From positions 17,874,775 to 17,938,774 of the forward strand of contig NC_135717.1 of the NCBI RefSeq assembly GCF_964656455.1: a DNA stretch of 64,000 nt, given 5' to 3'. The DNA comes from Halichoerus grypus. Lineage: Eukaryota > Chordata > Mammalia > Carnivora > Phocidae. A program made the translations under genes and the position numbers. Numbering within the stretch: the stretch's first letter is position 1; every line of letters starts with the position of its first letter. The notes below the pieces were generated by a model that was given only the letters and a program-made list of their open reading frames with translations, ran no database searches and was not told the origin of the DNA. Shown here piece by piece: positions 20,648 through 29,979 of this stretch.

Positions 20648-20882
20648 CAAAGAAAAATTCTATTTTTTTAATTTTTTTTTAAAGATTTTGTTTATTTATT
20701 TGACAGAGTGAGACACAGCGAGAGAGGGAACACAAGCAGGGGGAGTGGGAGAGGGAGAAGCAGGCTTCCCACGGAGCAGGGAGCCCGATGAAGGGCTCGA
20801 TCCCAGGACCCTGGGATCATGACCTGAGCCGAAGGCAGACGCTTAATGACTGAGCCACCCAGGGGCCACCCAAAGAAAAATT
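20648..20882 (-). mobile_element. CAN-SINE, antisense, with 12-bp target-site duplication
   Basis: The body is 20660-20870, flanked by exact copies of 'caaagaaaaatt' (20648-20659 and 20871-20882). The body shows 'aaagattttgtttatttatt', 'gcaggcttcccacggagcag', 'ctcgatcccaggaccctggg' and the head 'tgagccacccaggggcca'. The exact duplication and good body match suggest a fairly recent insertion. Confidence 0.95.
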
Positions 20883-21194
20883 TTTACATATAATGTTAAT
20901 ATATTTGTCTTTAGCCAATGCAAGTGTAAAATATAACTTTTAATTTAATTTTTTTTTAATTTGGGAAGGATCCCAACAGACCAAAGTGCCTAGGACCCAC
21001 AAAGTCTGAACGTGGCCCTGGGTGTTGGTCTGAATTTGACCATTAATGTTTTCTCTCTCCAAATTTTGAGAAAACAAAGTAACATTAAAGAAAGTTCGAA
21101 ACAATTCATTCAAATCCCTCCATTCTAGCACGCTACCAATTCTTACGTTTTTATCCTCCTTTCCAGTTCTTGGCTGTCAGCAAACATCTCTTTC
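20883..21194. other. Unique AT-rich DNA, no gene recognised
   Basis: No repeat family or exon is recognised. Confidence 0.4.
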
Positions 21195-21300
21195 AGTGGG
21201 TTCTAATCTTGGTAGCTCTGACTTGCTGCGTGGTCCTGGTTAGTCACTCAGTGGCCCTGAGCCTTATTTTCTTCATCTGTAAAAGCAGTTGAGGGTCTTG
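21195..21300 (+). mobile_element. MIR SINE fragment
   Basis: 'gacttgctgcgtggtcctgg', 'actcagtggccctgagcctt' and 'attttcttcatctgtaaaag' match the MIR core in sense. Confidence 0.8.
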
Positions 21301-21409
21301 CATCTCAGCATAGAGCCTGGGGAGGAAGCCACAGGAGCCCCAACCAGCCACCTGTGGCCTCGTGATTCTTTAGGAGGGGTGATGTGAATAAGTCACGAGT
21401 CCACTCCTT

Positions 21410-21490
21410 AGCTTGGCACTCAAGACACTTTGTGATCTGGCCCCCGCCTTCCTTCTCAGCCTCATCGGCCAGCACACCCCTTGTCTGGCT
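21410..21490 (+). mobile_element. L2-like fragment
   Basis: 'ctttgtgatctggcccccgc' followed by 'cttctcagcctcatcggcca' resembles the L2 segment that normally reads 'ctacatgatctggccccc'. Short and tentative. Confidence 0.45.
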
Positions 21491-22104
21491 TTGCGTTTAT
21501 ATGGGGCTGGAAGGACGTTCGGGATCCCAAAGGGGCTTCCAGGGACCTTCTTAGAGAACTTAGGAAGCTTCAAGCAGACACATGAATTGAGAATGTTAGA
21601 AGCTTCCAGGTCTTTTTCACCCCCCAACTCACATTGGTTCCATTTTGACACAAAGTCTATATCCTTGCTGGGATTAGCAGTAAAATCCTTAAACCCAGGG
21701 TTGCAAGCTGACCCTAAAGGTCATCTGATCTAGTGTCCCAGGGGCCATCTGGGTGGCTTCCGTGAGGCTGGAGGGAGAGCAGCAGTGAGGGGCGGGGACT
21801 GTGGCAGACTCCAGGGCTCGTCCCCCATCTGAAGGGGGCAGTATCTGCCTGACCCATTTGATTGTTGCTGTGTGGGCTGTGGGCCCAGCATAGTCAGCTC
21901 TTCTGGTTCTTCAGCTGGATTTGTAGGCAACATTTTTCCTCTCTCAGGATCTTCGTGTGCTACCTTTGTGACACAGGGGCCTGGAGGCTGGGCCATCTTG
22001 CTCATCACTGTGTCCTTGGTGGTCAGCCCAGTGCCCAGTGTCAAGGAGGCCCTGGAAGAGACTGAAAAGTTGCAGTTTTGTAAATTTTACACCCAAAGTT
22101 TGGG
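21491..22104. other. Unique DNA, no gene recognised
   Basis: Frames of 67-139 codons overlap on both strands without recognisable motifs. No clear repeat. Confidence 0.4.
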
Positions 22105-23130
22105 TGTAAGACATTCATTCATTCATTTGCTCATCTGTTTGTCTAGTCATCCTTTTGTTTATTCATTGATATACTTCTTCAACAAATATGTATTATGCAT
22201 TCACTATGTACCAGACACTGTTTCAGGCAGTAGGGGTCCAGCAGGAAGAGAGATGGGCAGTCAGGGGAGGGACCTGTGGAATATTAAATAGATTAGCCAG
22301 GAAAGGCCTCCCTGAGAAGGTAACATTTGAGGAAGGTGATAAAAAAGAGGAAGGGCAAACCATTCAGCTATCTGAAAGAAAAATGCTTCAGGTAGAAGTG
22401 GCAGGATGTGCAAAGGCCCTGAGGTAGGGGTATACCTGGCAAATTTAAGGATCAGCAAGGAGGCCAATATGGCTGGGGCCGAGTGAGTGAGGGGGAAGCT
22501 AATAGGAGATAAGGTCAGGGAGGTAATGGCCTTGTCGGCCACTGGGAGGACTTGGGTTCTCCCTCTGAGGGTTCTGAACAGAGAAGGACATAATAATCCT
22601 TCATAGGTTATAACAGGATCCTCTGGCCACTGTGTGGAGAAGGGCAGAAGCAGGGAGACCCAGGCAGAGGCTACCGCCATAATGTAGGTGGGAGATGGTG
22701 GCTGGAGCCGTGGAGGGGGTGAGAAGTGGTCAGATTCTAGATATACCACCAAGCAAGAGCCACAGATCAGATGTGGACGTGTGAGACAAAGGGAGAAATC
22801 AAGGTTGACGCCAAGTGTTTGGCCTGAGCACGCGGGGGGATGGAGTTGCCATTTCCTGAGCTGGGAACACACTGAGAATACGGGGCATGCCCTCATGGCA
22901 TTTACAACTTGTGGGCCATCCATCCAAGAATCATATGCAAAAAGTGGAATTGTAAGGCGACTGGCGTCGGAGAGGGTCAGGGTGCCGTGAGAGCTCGTAA
23001 CAGGGGAAGCGTGTCCCCGACGGGTACAGCATGCGTGAGGCCTCCTGGTGGAGTGTCGGGGCTGAGTGCAGGGGTCCCCGTGAAGGAACTTGGGCTTCAT
23101 TCTTTGGAAGGTCATCAGAGGGTTTGAGCA
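22105..23130 (-). mobile_element. Long L2 LINE copy, antisense
   Basis: About 1 kb of reverse-complement L2, the longest in the window. In order it shows 'tatgtaccagacactgtttc', 'ggaaaggcctccctgagaag', 'gtgcaaaggccctgaggtag', 'gatcctctggccactgtgtg', 'gagaagtggtcagattctag' and 'tggagttgccatttcctgag'. The end, 'cttgggcttcattctttgga', resembles an earlier L2 segment again, so the last 200 bp may be a second fragment. Confidence 0.88.
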
Positions 23131-23548
23131 GGAGTGTATATGCTTGGTGTGTGTGTGATGCGATCAGAGCGTGTGTCCTGAGAGCATCCCTCTGGCGGGG
23201 GCAGTGTGGAGGCCTGGGGAGCCCAGCGAGGGGTTGCCCTCATCCTGCTGGGTCTGGATGGGGTGGGGGCTGGGGAAGGGGCCCGGGGCTTGGACAGGTG
23301 CGAGCCACCTGGCTGGATGGGTTGGAAAGGGGGTGAGCGCAGAGGTGACATCCCTCGTGCTGTTTAGCTGAGTTTGCAGATTCTCTGTCCACAATTTCCT
23401 CGGGGACGTTGAGTTTCTGGGAATAAGGGTTAGAGATGCTCGGGGCCCCACTCCCTGCTCGGTGACGAGGCTCAGGGAAGGGGAGAGGCGAAAGCCTGAA
23501 GCTCTCATTTCCTTTCACATTCTGAAAACCCTTCTTTTCTTTTCGAAG
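23131..23548. other. Unique GC-rich DNA upstream of candidate exon
   Basis: GC-rich, with scattered CpG. The end, from about 23505, becomes pyrimidine-rich and leads into the candidate acceptor site. Confidence 0.4.
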
Positions 23549-23596
23549 GTGAAAAATGTCGCAGCTTCATTGACCTGGCCCCGGCATCGGAGAAGG
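23549..23596 (+). CDS. Candidate 48-bp internal coding exon, gene unknown
   Basis: A pyrimidine-rich tract ('cttcttttcttttcg') ends in AAG at 23546-23548, and the segment ends AGG followed by the strong donor GTAAGT at 23597. Of the three frames, one has an immediate stop. The phase-1/1 frame encodes EKCRSFIDLAPASEK, with protein-like composition and GC-rich third codon positions. The phase-0 frame (VKNVAASLTWPRHRRR) is open but less protein-like. The 48-bp length preserves frame, as in a cassette exon. I do not recognise the family. No partner exon was found nearby, so chance is not excluded. Confidence 0.3.
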
Positions 23597-24285
23597 GTAA
23601 GTGTGGCCCCCGCTCAGGTGTGCAAGCCCAGTGCCCTTCAGAGACACTTCCTGCCCAGGTGGCTTCCCTCAGCCCCGTGAGGGTTCCTCCAGCAGCGTCC
23701 CTGGGCGATGGCTCCCCAGAAAGCCATAATCCTGCCAAGCTCCAAGTTTCTTGAGCAGTCGGGAAGGGGAGAGAGGCAGATGGAGGATCATCCTGTCCTG
23801 CCCCCGAGTGGGGCGGTCCTGAGAGTCATTACGCTTTCATACTTCCAGTGTGCACCAGGATTTGGGGAGAGGTAGGACGGGTGTGCGGAAGTTGGGGTCA
23901 GGTTAGACCAGTGTTGGGGGCACTGCATCCCAGCTGCAGGATTTGACCTTGGGGAGGGGGCGGGAATCCAAATGTCCTGTGTCTGTCACTCCCTGGTGCA
24001 CGGGGCCCAAGAGCAGAGATTCTGACCCCCAGTGATGCTCAGATAGGATGGTCAGGGGCTGGCCCAGCTCGCGTGTGGGGTGAGCACAGCGATTAGGTTT
24101 AGCTGTAAGGAATGGTGGTCTAAAATAGCTGGCTTCAGAGGAGAAATATGCACTGCTTTTATAAAAGTTTGAAAGCAGCCAGTCCAGGGTGGCTCTGCTC
24201 CAGAACCTTGCTGCCCCTTTCCATCATCTCTGTGCTTTTGTCTTCATGGTCTAAGACGGCAGCTGGTGCTCCAGCTGTCACACCT
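23597..24285. other. Unique DNA, no gene recognised
   Basis: No repeat or further exon is recognised downstream of the candidate exon. Confidence 0.4.
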
Positions 24286-24289
24286 GCCT

Positions 24290-24490
24290 TCCAGGCAGCA
24301 GCTTAGAGGGGGCAAAGGAGAAAGGGCAAAGCTTGCGTGTCAACTCCAAGGTTTCTAGAAGTTGCCCACAGCACCTGCTCATGTCTCCTTGGCCAGAACT
24401 TGATCCCGGCTGCAAGGGACGCTGGGAAATGAGGTTGTTGTCCCGGCAACTGTGTGTGCTCAGCTAAGTCGGGGGCTTTAGTATTATGGG
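24290..24490 (+). mobile_element. Dispersed repeat, recurrent family A, copy 2
   Basis: 'ccttggccagaacttgatcc', 'cggctgcaagggacgctggg' and 'aaatgaggttgttgtcccgg' parallel the end of the copy at 40270-40400 ('tggccagaactcagtctcac', 'gggaaatgtagtctagctgt'). Confidence 0.45.
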
Positions 24491-25165
24491 AGAGCAAGAG
24501 AGCAGATGCTGGAAGACGTGCTGCCAAAGGAACACAGGGCCCTGGCCGCCTCCCGACCCGCCTACCCCCTGCCACCAAGCAGGAGGGCAGCCGGGAGAGA
24601 GCGGGTGTGCTGGTGTCTTCAGCCTGGAGACTAGGAGAGGGCTCTGATTCTGGGTGCCGGGGCAGGGAAACTGAGGCAGAAGTCCAGTCCTAGAAACTGT
24701 CCCAACAAGGGGGATCTCGGCGTGCCTGGCTCAGGAGAAATGCTGAAGTCCAGGGCTTGTGGCCACTCACGCCCCCTGCTGGTGGGGCCGGGCTCATGGC
24801 TTCCCTGCTGTGAGTGTCTGGAAGGTCAGAGACCGGACCTCGGTCCCTGACCCATCTTGGGTGTTGGCGGAGGGGGTGTGGGCGAGGGGGCCATGTGTCA
24901 TGGAGGCTGGTGATGTTCCTGCCTCGCAGACACTGTCCCCTTGGTGAGCTCCGGCCAAGTGGCAGCCCGTGAGACAGGGACCCCCAGGCACAGGAAAAGG
25001 CCCAGCCACCTCCCGCTGAGCAAGCAGGCTTTCAGCAGGGGGGGCTGCCTCCTCAGTTTCCTCCCTGGCTTCCCAGCAACCGCGCCCCGTTTGGCTCCTA
25101 CAGGTGGCCACCCCTGAAGTTTTGAGCTGAGCATCGGGGCCTCAGCTTCTAAGCCGGGGTCAGGA
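24491..25165. other. Unique GC-rich DNA with CTCF-like motif
   Basis: GC-rich, no repeat recognised. Overlapping frames on both strands look like chance. A CTCF-like site is at 24769-24782. Confidence 0.4.
24769..24782 (-). promoter_or_regulatory. CTCF-like motif, antisense
   Basis: The minus strand reads CCAGCAGGGGGCGT, 13 of 14 matches to CCASYAGRKGGCRS, preceded by CCCCA. It is the closest to the classical GGGGGCG core in the window and contains a CpG. It points toward the plus-strand motif at 17138. Confidence 0.45.
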
Positions 25166-25169
25166 AGCG

Positions 25170-25345
25170 CTAGGAATCCTAGTGCTAATATGTGCCCGCG
25201 CTGTGTTCCCAGGCATTAACTGAGAAGCCCCCCCACAACTCAGCCCACTGCCAGATGAGGAATCTGAGCCTTACAGACAGGGAGCCACCTAAGTGTCCCT
25301 TCTCATGTGGGGCAGAGCCCAGGCTTCAGACCCCTCCGCTGTCCC
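25170..25345 (-). mobile_element. MIR SINE, antisense, diverged
   Basis: 'aatcctagtgctaatatgtg', 'cccactgccagatgaggaat', 'ctgagccttacagacaggga' and 'gcagagcccaggcttcagac' follow MIR in reverse complement. Confidence 0.65.
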
Positions 25346-25489
25346 GCGTCTTACAAGTCCAAACCTGGAGGCAGCCCCTTGCCAGTGCTCAGCGCATAAG
25401 CCCCAAGACCTTGGAGGCCCGGGGCCGCCTGTGTTCCCCCTCTGGCTTCCGGGAGTGTATGCATGCACGAGCAGGTGCTCCCGCGACTA

Positions 25490-25635
25490 GGTGCAGGCAC
25501 ACACCCGTGGCTGAGCATGTACACGCGTGTGCCCGTGTGAGCGTGCATGTGCTTGTGTGCCCGGCTGAGCCTGTGCGTGTATGTGTGTGCACGTGTGAGC
25601 GTGTGCGGCGTGGGGACGCGTGTGTCCGTGGATGG
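25490..25635 (+). repeat. Degenerate (TG)n tract with many CG interruptions
   Basis: 'gagcatgtacacgcgtgtgc', 'ccgtgtgagcgtgcatgtgc' and 'gtgtgcacgtgtgagcgtgt' show a long decayed alternating purine-pyrimidine repeat. It explains part of the CpG richness here. Confidence 0.8.
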
Positions 25636-25839
25636 CGGCACGTGGGATGCTCGTCCTCCTCCTGCAGACATTTGACCTTTAGTCCTGCTTCTTTTATGAG
25701 GACTGGGGGCCCCAGAGAGATTGTGTCTTTGTGTTTTACTGGCCTCGTGATTTTTCTTCCGGGGCTTGGCGGCCACGCCACGGATCTTCTGGCTGTGTAT
25801 GTGAAAATGTTTATAAGGAGGCCGAGCGCGCTGGCTTTG

Positions 25840-25853
25840 CCGCCAGGTGGCAG
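25840..25853 (+). promoter_or_regulatory. CTCF-like motif within CpG-rich stretch
   Basis: CCGCCAGGTGGCAG matches CCASYAGRKGGCRS at 13 of 14 positions and lies inside the CpG-rich stretch. Its CpG at position 2-3 means binding could be methylation-sensitive. Confidence 0.42.
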
Positions 25854-26184
25854 GACGGTGTTCACGTACTCGCTGCCTGTCAAGCGCTTCAGCTGTCCCT
25901 TGGATCGGCGGGGTTTGTTGCGCAGCCCCCCGACCCGACCCTCTGGAGAAGCCTGCAGGAATGTGGTGCTCAAGGGTCCATCCCTGTGCTCGCCTCTCAC
26001 CGTGACGGTCCATCTCCCAGACGAGGACCCCGGGCCGCGGAGATGGAGTGTGTGGTTCGAGGCCACACTGGGAGTCTGGGGCTGGTGTTTGAGCCCAGGT
26101 GTGTTCTCTCCCAAAGCACACTCCTCTCCTGCATTCTTGTCCCTGTGCCCGCTCCCTCTGTGACTTACCTTCTGGTCTGCCTGA

Positions 26185-26600
26185 CATGGTAATAACCATG
26201 GCACTCACGCTAACCAGCTTTATGCGGTGCTTACTGGGTGCTGGGCACTGTTCTGAGAGCTTTACACACATGGGCTCATTTTATTTGTTTTTTGTAAATT
26301 TATTTAAAAGATATTGTTTATTTATTTGAGAGAGAGCGAAAGTGAGAGAGATCACAGAGGGAGAAGCAGACTAGCCGCCGAGCAGGGAGCCCATTGCGGG
26401 CTCGATCCCAGCACCCTGGGATCATGAGCTGAGCTGAAGGCAGACCCCTAACTGACTGAGCCACCCAGGCGCCCCCACATTGGCTCCTTTTAATCCTCAT
26501 TTTACAGGTGAGGAAACTGAGGCATAGAGAGTTAATTGGCTTGCCCGAGTCATACAGTTAAGACGCTGGGTTTTGAACCTGAGCGGTTTGGCTCTTAAAT
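26185..26600 (-). mobile_element. MIR SINE, antisense, split by a CAN-SINE
   Basis: The parts are 26185-26282 ('cggtgcttactgggtgctgg', 'gcactgttctgagagcttta') and 26476-26600 ('aatcctcattttacaggtga', 'ggaaactgaggcatagagag', 'gacgctgggttttgaacctg'). Together they form one near-complete MIR. Confidence 0.92.
26267..26491 (-). mobile_element. CAN-SINE, antisense, inside MIR
   Basis: The body is 26283-26475, from 'aaagatattgtttatttatt' through 'gagcagggagcccattgcgg' and 'gctcgatcccagcaccctgg' to the head 'gccacccaggcgcccc'. The flanks 'cacatgggctcatttt' and 'cacattggctcctttt' are a 16-bp target-site duplication with two mismatches. Confidence 0.95.
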
Positions 26601-26640
26601 GCCTGGTTCTTCTGCTAAAAAGCTAGGCCTTCCAAGACTC

Positions 26641-26945
26641 TGTGAGTGAGTGAGTGAGTGTGTGTGTGTGTGGTCGAGGGTCAGTGTGTGTATGTATGAG
26701 CGGGTATTGCTGTGAGAGTGTGTGTACAGGTCAGAGTATGTGCGTGTGCATCGATGCATGGGGGTGTGTTTGTGCATGGGGGTGTGTGCGCATAGGCAGA
26801 GATGCGCAGTGTGTGTCCATGCGCAAGTGTGCATGGATGTGTGTGCACGCGCACCGACACATGGATGCACGCACACACCTGTGTGTGCACGGATGCGTGG
26901 ATGCGTGTGCGCGTGTGTGTGCGTGTGTGAGCGTGTGTGATGTGT
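26641..26945 (+). repeat. Long degenerate (TG)n / (GTGA)n tract
   Basis: It starts with pure (GTGA)n and (TG)n to 26672 and then runs 270 bp as imperfect TG/CG/CA repeats. Frames across it encode Cys/Val-rich or His/Thr-rich low-complexity peptides and are not genes. Confidence 0.9.
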
Positions 26946-27039
26946 GATTCTTCCCCTTCCTCCTTCACCAAGACCTCTGAGCCGAGTTCAGGGCGTTCTC
27001 AGACTAGTGCTCCCCTTCTTTCCTTGACCTCCCTCCACC

Positions 27040-27935
27040 TGGCAAGCCACAGTCATGCTTTCAAGACCCTTCAAAAACAGTACCCCTCTTTGCCATTTCC
27101 TCCAACACCCTCTCGCCCCTTGCCTCCCGACCCTGTCCCCTGGAAAAATACTTGTCTGGCATCGGTATTTTTACCATGGCACACATTTTTCTTCCTTTGT
27201 GCCTGACCCTTGTAGTTTTGTGTTTCACACGGGAAATATCTTTTTGTTTTATACTAGCCTAAACCGCATCCATTTTTCATCTGGATTCCTGCCACAATCT
27301 CTTAACTGCTTACCTCCTTCCATTCTTGCCCCCTGATTCACTTGTGCCGGAATGATCTTTTTAAAGCATAAGTCATCTCATGTGAAACCCTGTTTAAAGC
27401 CCCCCCTTGGCTTCTATCTTACTCAGAGAAAAAGCAAACATTCTCACCATGGCCTGTGAAGTCTGTGGGATCCGGCCCCGAACTTCTGGGTTTCATCTCC
27501 TGTAATCTCCCCTCCCTCACCACACTCCAGCTCCCCCAGATCCTGACTGTTCCTTGAGTCAGCCAAACGAGTGTGTGCCTCAGGACCTTTGCACTTGTCG
27601 TTCTCTGCTTCTAGAACACTGTTATTCTCAGCTCTCTGCACGGCTGGTCCCTCCTCATCATTCAGGTTTCGGTTCGAATGTCCCCGCCCCCAGGGAAGCC
27701 TTCCTTGAGCATCCTCTTATCACAGCCCTGCCTCCTGCCAAGTCTGTCTTCTCCACCCCTGCATGCCACTCATTCCTGCTTGCAGTGTATTCAGCGCTCA
27801 CCTGATGAACAGAGAGGGTCAGCTCGCCGAGGGCAGGGATTTTGTCCCCGTGAGGCTCACTGTGTCCCCAGTGTCTGGGAGCAAAGCCTGGTAGTGTAGG
27901 TGCCCCACAACACCTGTTGAATGGTTGAAAAATGA
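27040..27935 (+). mobile_element. L2 LINE, sense
   Basis: The part from about 27280 is clear L2: 'tggattcctgccacaatctc', 'tttttaaagcataagtcatc', 'tcaggacctttgcacttgtc', 'gggaagccttccttgagcat', 'gccgagggcagggattttgt' and 'acaacacctgttgaatggtt'. The part before 27280 is L2-like but may be a separate fragment. Confidence 0.85.
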
Positions 27936-27949
27936 CCATGGATTTTAAC

Positions 27950-28070
27950 AGTATACACTCTTGTTAGAAAAATTGTAACGATCCTTAAATGCATAAATGA
28001 GAAATGGAAGTCTCTTATGAGCCCACTAGATATTCTCTAATAATGGTTTGGTTTATTAGTCCTTGAAGAT

Positions 28071-28109
<39 letters not shown>

Positions 28110-28350
28110 GATAGATAGATACACACATATACATATATATTTATATATAAAATCATGAATTGCTTTTCATATCAATACATAAAACCACCCTCATCTTTTG
28201 GAACAACTATAAAATATTCCATCACGTAGAGACAATTTATGTAAGCAGTCCTATAGCTGGACACTCAGATTGTCCCCCACTGCACTTCAGGCCTCCAGTA
28301 TCAGAGTTGAGTAATAGTTACTTGTACACACATCTTTCTCCTTCACAGGG
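27950..28350 (-). mobile_element. Possible old L1 fragment, antisense, with simple repeats
   Basis: 'aactataaaatattccatca', 'gtcctatagctggacactca' and 'gattgtcccccactgcactt' vaguely follow the reverse complement of the L1 ORF2 end. The match is weak and interrupted by the GATA tract. Confidence 0.3.
28069..28150 (+). repeat. (GATA)n followed by (CA/TA)n microsatellite
   Basis: About twelve GATA units to 28120, then 'acacacatatacatatatat'. Long pure tetranucleotide arrays like this are usually polymorphic. Confidence 0.95.
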
Positions 28351-28690
28351 CTGGGCCCCTCTGAGGATAGCAGTGGTTTCTTATTTACCTCTGGGCCTCA
28401 GGCATCCAGCCCAGCCCCGGAGGAACACTGGCAGAATAGTGGAATAAGACTTGAACAAAGGCTGTGGGAGGCAGAGGAGGGGGCGAATTAAAGATGCCTG
28501 AGCAATTTATGAAGATGAAATGTGCAAATGCAGATAAACAGCAGTGTCTCTATGTTGTGAACTTGATATTGAAAATGCAGAGGAAACGCTTCACATGCTT
28601 TCTTGTCTTCCTCTTCCCTTGTCTCTCAAAATCTCAGTCTCTTATTCACTGAGATAAGATTCTCCCACCAAAGAATTGTGATCAACTGGG
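28351..28690. other. Unique DNA, no gene recognised
   Basis: No repeat or exon recognised. Confidence 0.4.
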
Positions 28691-28699
28691 TAGTCTTCG

Positions 28700-29240
28700 A
28701 ACCTGGTGTACTGGTCAGCAACGTCCACCATAATGCTGGGTAACAAGTCATCCCGGAGCTCAGGGGCATTCAGCATTTATTTTTCGCTCACATGTTTGTG
28801 GGCTGACTTGGTTGTAGGTCGTCTTGGTTCCAGGATGTAGTCTGGGCTCAGTCACGTCTCTTCCATGCGTGTTCATTCTGAGGGCCAGGTAGAGGGGACA
28901 GAAACGCAAGGTGGCAGGGCACCTGGGTGGCTCAGTTGGTTAAGTATCTGACTTCGGCTGGGGTCATGATCTTGGGATCCTGTGCTCAAGCCCTGCATTG
29001 GGCTCCCCACTCAGCAGGGAGTCTGCTTCTCCCTCTCCCTCTGCCCCTTCTCCCGCTCATGCTCTCTCTCCCTCTCTCAAATAAATAAAAAAAATCTTAA
29101 AAAAAAAAAAGAAATGCAAGGTGGCTAACTGCACAAGCACATTTTGGACCTTTGCTCGCAATGTGTCTGCTAACATCCCATTGGCTAAAGCAAGTCACGT
29201 GGCTGCGTCCAACATCAACGAGGCAAGAAATACACTGGCC
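28700..29240 (+). mobile_element. Dispersed repeat, recurrent family A, copy 3, split by a SINE
   Basis: The parts are 28700-28915 ('aatgctgggtaacaagtcat', 'gctcaggggcattcagcatt') and 29111-29240 ('cccattggctaaagcaagtc', 'acgtggctgcgtccaacatc'). The landmark order is that of the other family A copies. Confidence 0.5.
28901..29125 (+). mobile_element. CAN-SINE, sense, with 15-bp target-site duplication
   Basis: The body is 28916-29110: 'gcacctgggtggctcagttg', 'gttaagtatctgacttcggc', 'ctcagcagggagtctgcttc' and 'caaataaataaaaaaaatct', ending in an A-run. The flanks 'gaaacgcaaggtggc' and 'gaaatgcaaggtggc' differ at one base. It has the caniform body without the dog-type tail. Confidence 0.96.
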
Positions 29241-29479
29241 ACAGGCTTCAAGCATGGTTGGCAGCTGGTTGTGCTGGAATTGGCTCAGCTGGATTCCCAG
29301 GTGCATGTGTGTGTGTGAGCCTCACTGCTTTGCTGCCCAAGCTCTCCCCTGGTCATTGTCTTCCCAAAGTGACCTATTTATTTCTCCACGAGGGACCTAA
29401 ATGTTTGGGTGGGTTCCCTTGCCGAACACCAACCGAGCTCCCTCTGCATGCCAGTCATTCTCACACATGCCTTTCACTT

Positions 29480-29665
29480 TGACAAACGTTTCCTGAGCAC
29501 CTACTACGTGGCAGGCTCTGGGCTAGGCATTTGGGGTGCAAACATGAATGAGGAAGAAGTCTCTGCCCTACAGGTGTGGGAGAGAGCTAAGGAAATGCTT
29601 AGCAGGCATGGTGGCAGGGCTCCGCAGAGGGAGAAAGAATCCACCCCTGCACTGGGAGAGGCAGG
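29480..29665 (-). mobile_element. L2 LINE fragment, antisense
   Basis: 'cctgagcacctactacgtgg', 'caggctctgggctaggcatt' and 'tggggtgcaaacatgaatga' match the reverse complement of the L2 3' end. Confidence 0.75.
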
Positions 29666-29979
29666 AGGGACCTGAGATCCCTGCCACCTGAGATTCCTGC
29701 AGAGAGTCCATGAAGATGTCTGGGTTTTCCTCCCTTTACATTATTAACAGGATGCCCCGGGAAGGATTGGTCCCAAGGCACCTGTCAAGGTGTGATGTGG
29801 GGAATGTCCCCAGTTCCTAACCCCCCAGTTTGGAGCTTTCCCTCACGGGGTCCATGGGGCTCTCACTGTGAATGAATGAGAAAAGAATGAGCGAATAAAT
29901 GAATAAGCTAATTGAGCCTCCCGTGATTTACAGCTGTCATCAGCCGCACCGATAACCTGTCTCCTCTTCCTCAGTGCCC
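29666..29979. other. Unique DNA, no gene recognised
   Basis: Contains short 'gaatgaatgag' repeats near 29870-29900. No gene is recognised. Confidence 0.4.

Larger units (their letters stand above)
25395..26065. promoter_or_regulatory. CpG-rich stretch, CpG-island-like
   Basis: By eye, about 25 CpGs lie in 25395-25640 and about 27 in 25760-26065, with GC near 60%, far above the surrounding DNA. Part of the first half is an alternating TG/CG tract. No TATA box or exon was recognised. It could be an orphan or gene-linked CpG island; composition is the only evidence. Confidence 0.45.

Noticed and set aside
22261..23115. 284-codon open frame on the minus strand
   Set aside because: It coincides with the CT-rich sense strand of an L2 3' region, which is poor in stops. 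Similar frames occur in the L2 copies at 48.4-49.05 kb and 60.5-61.05 kb in unrelated phases.
25192..26163. Longest open frame in the window (323 codons, +), with 306- and 271-codon frames antisense to it
   Set aside because: It lies in CpG-rich DNA where stops are rare, runs through a MIR and a TG/CG tract, shows no domain, and both strands are open at once. This is the pattern of composition, not of a gene.
26595..26971. His/Thr- and Cys/Val-rich frames on both strands
   Set aside because: They are translations of the TG/CA repeat.
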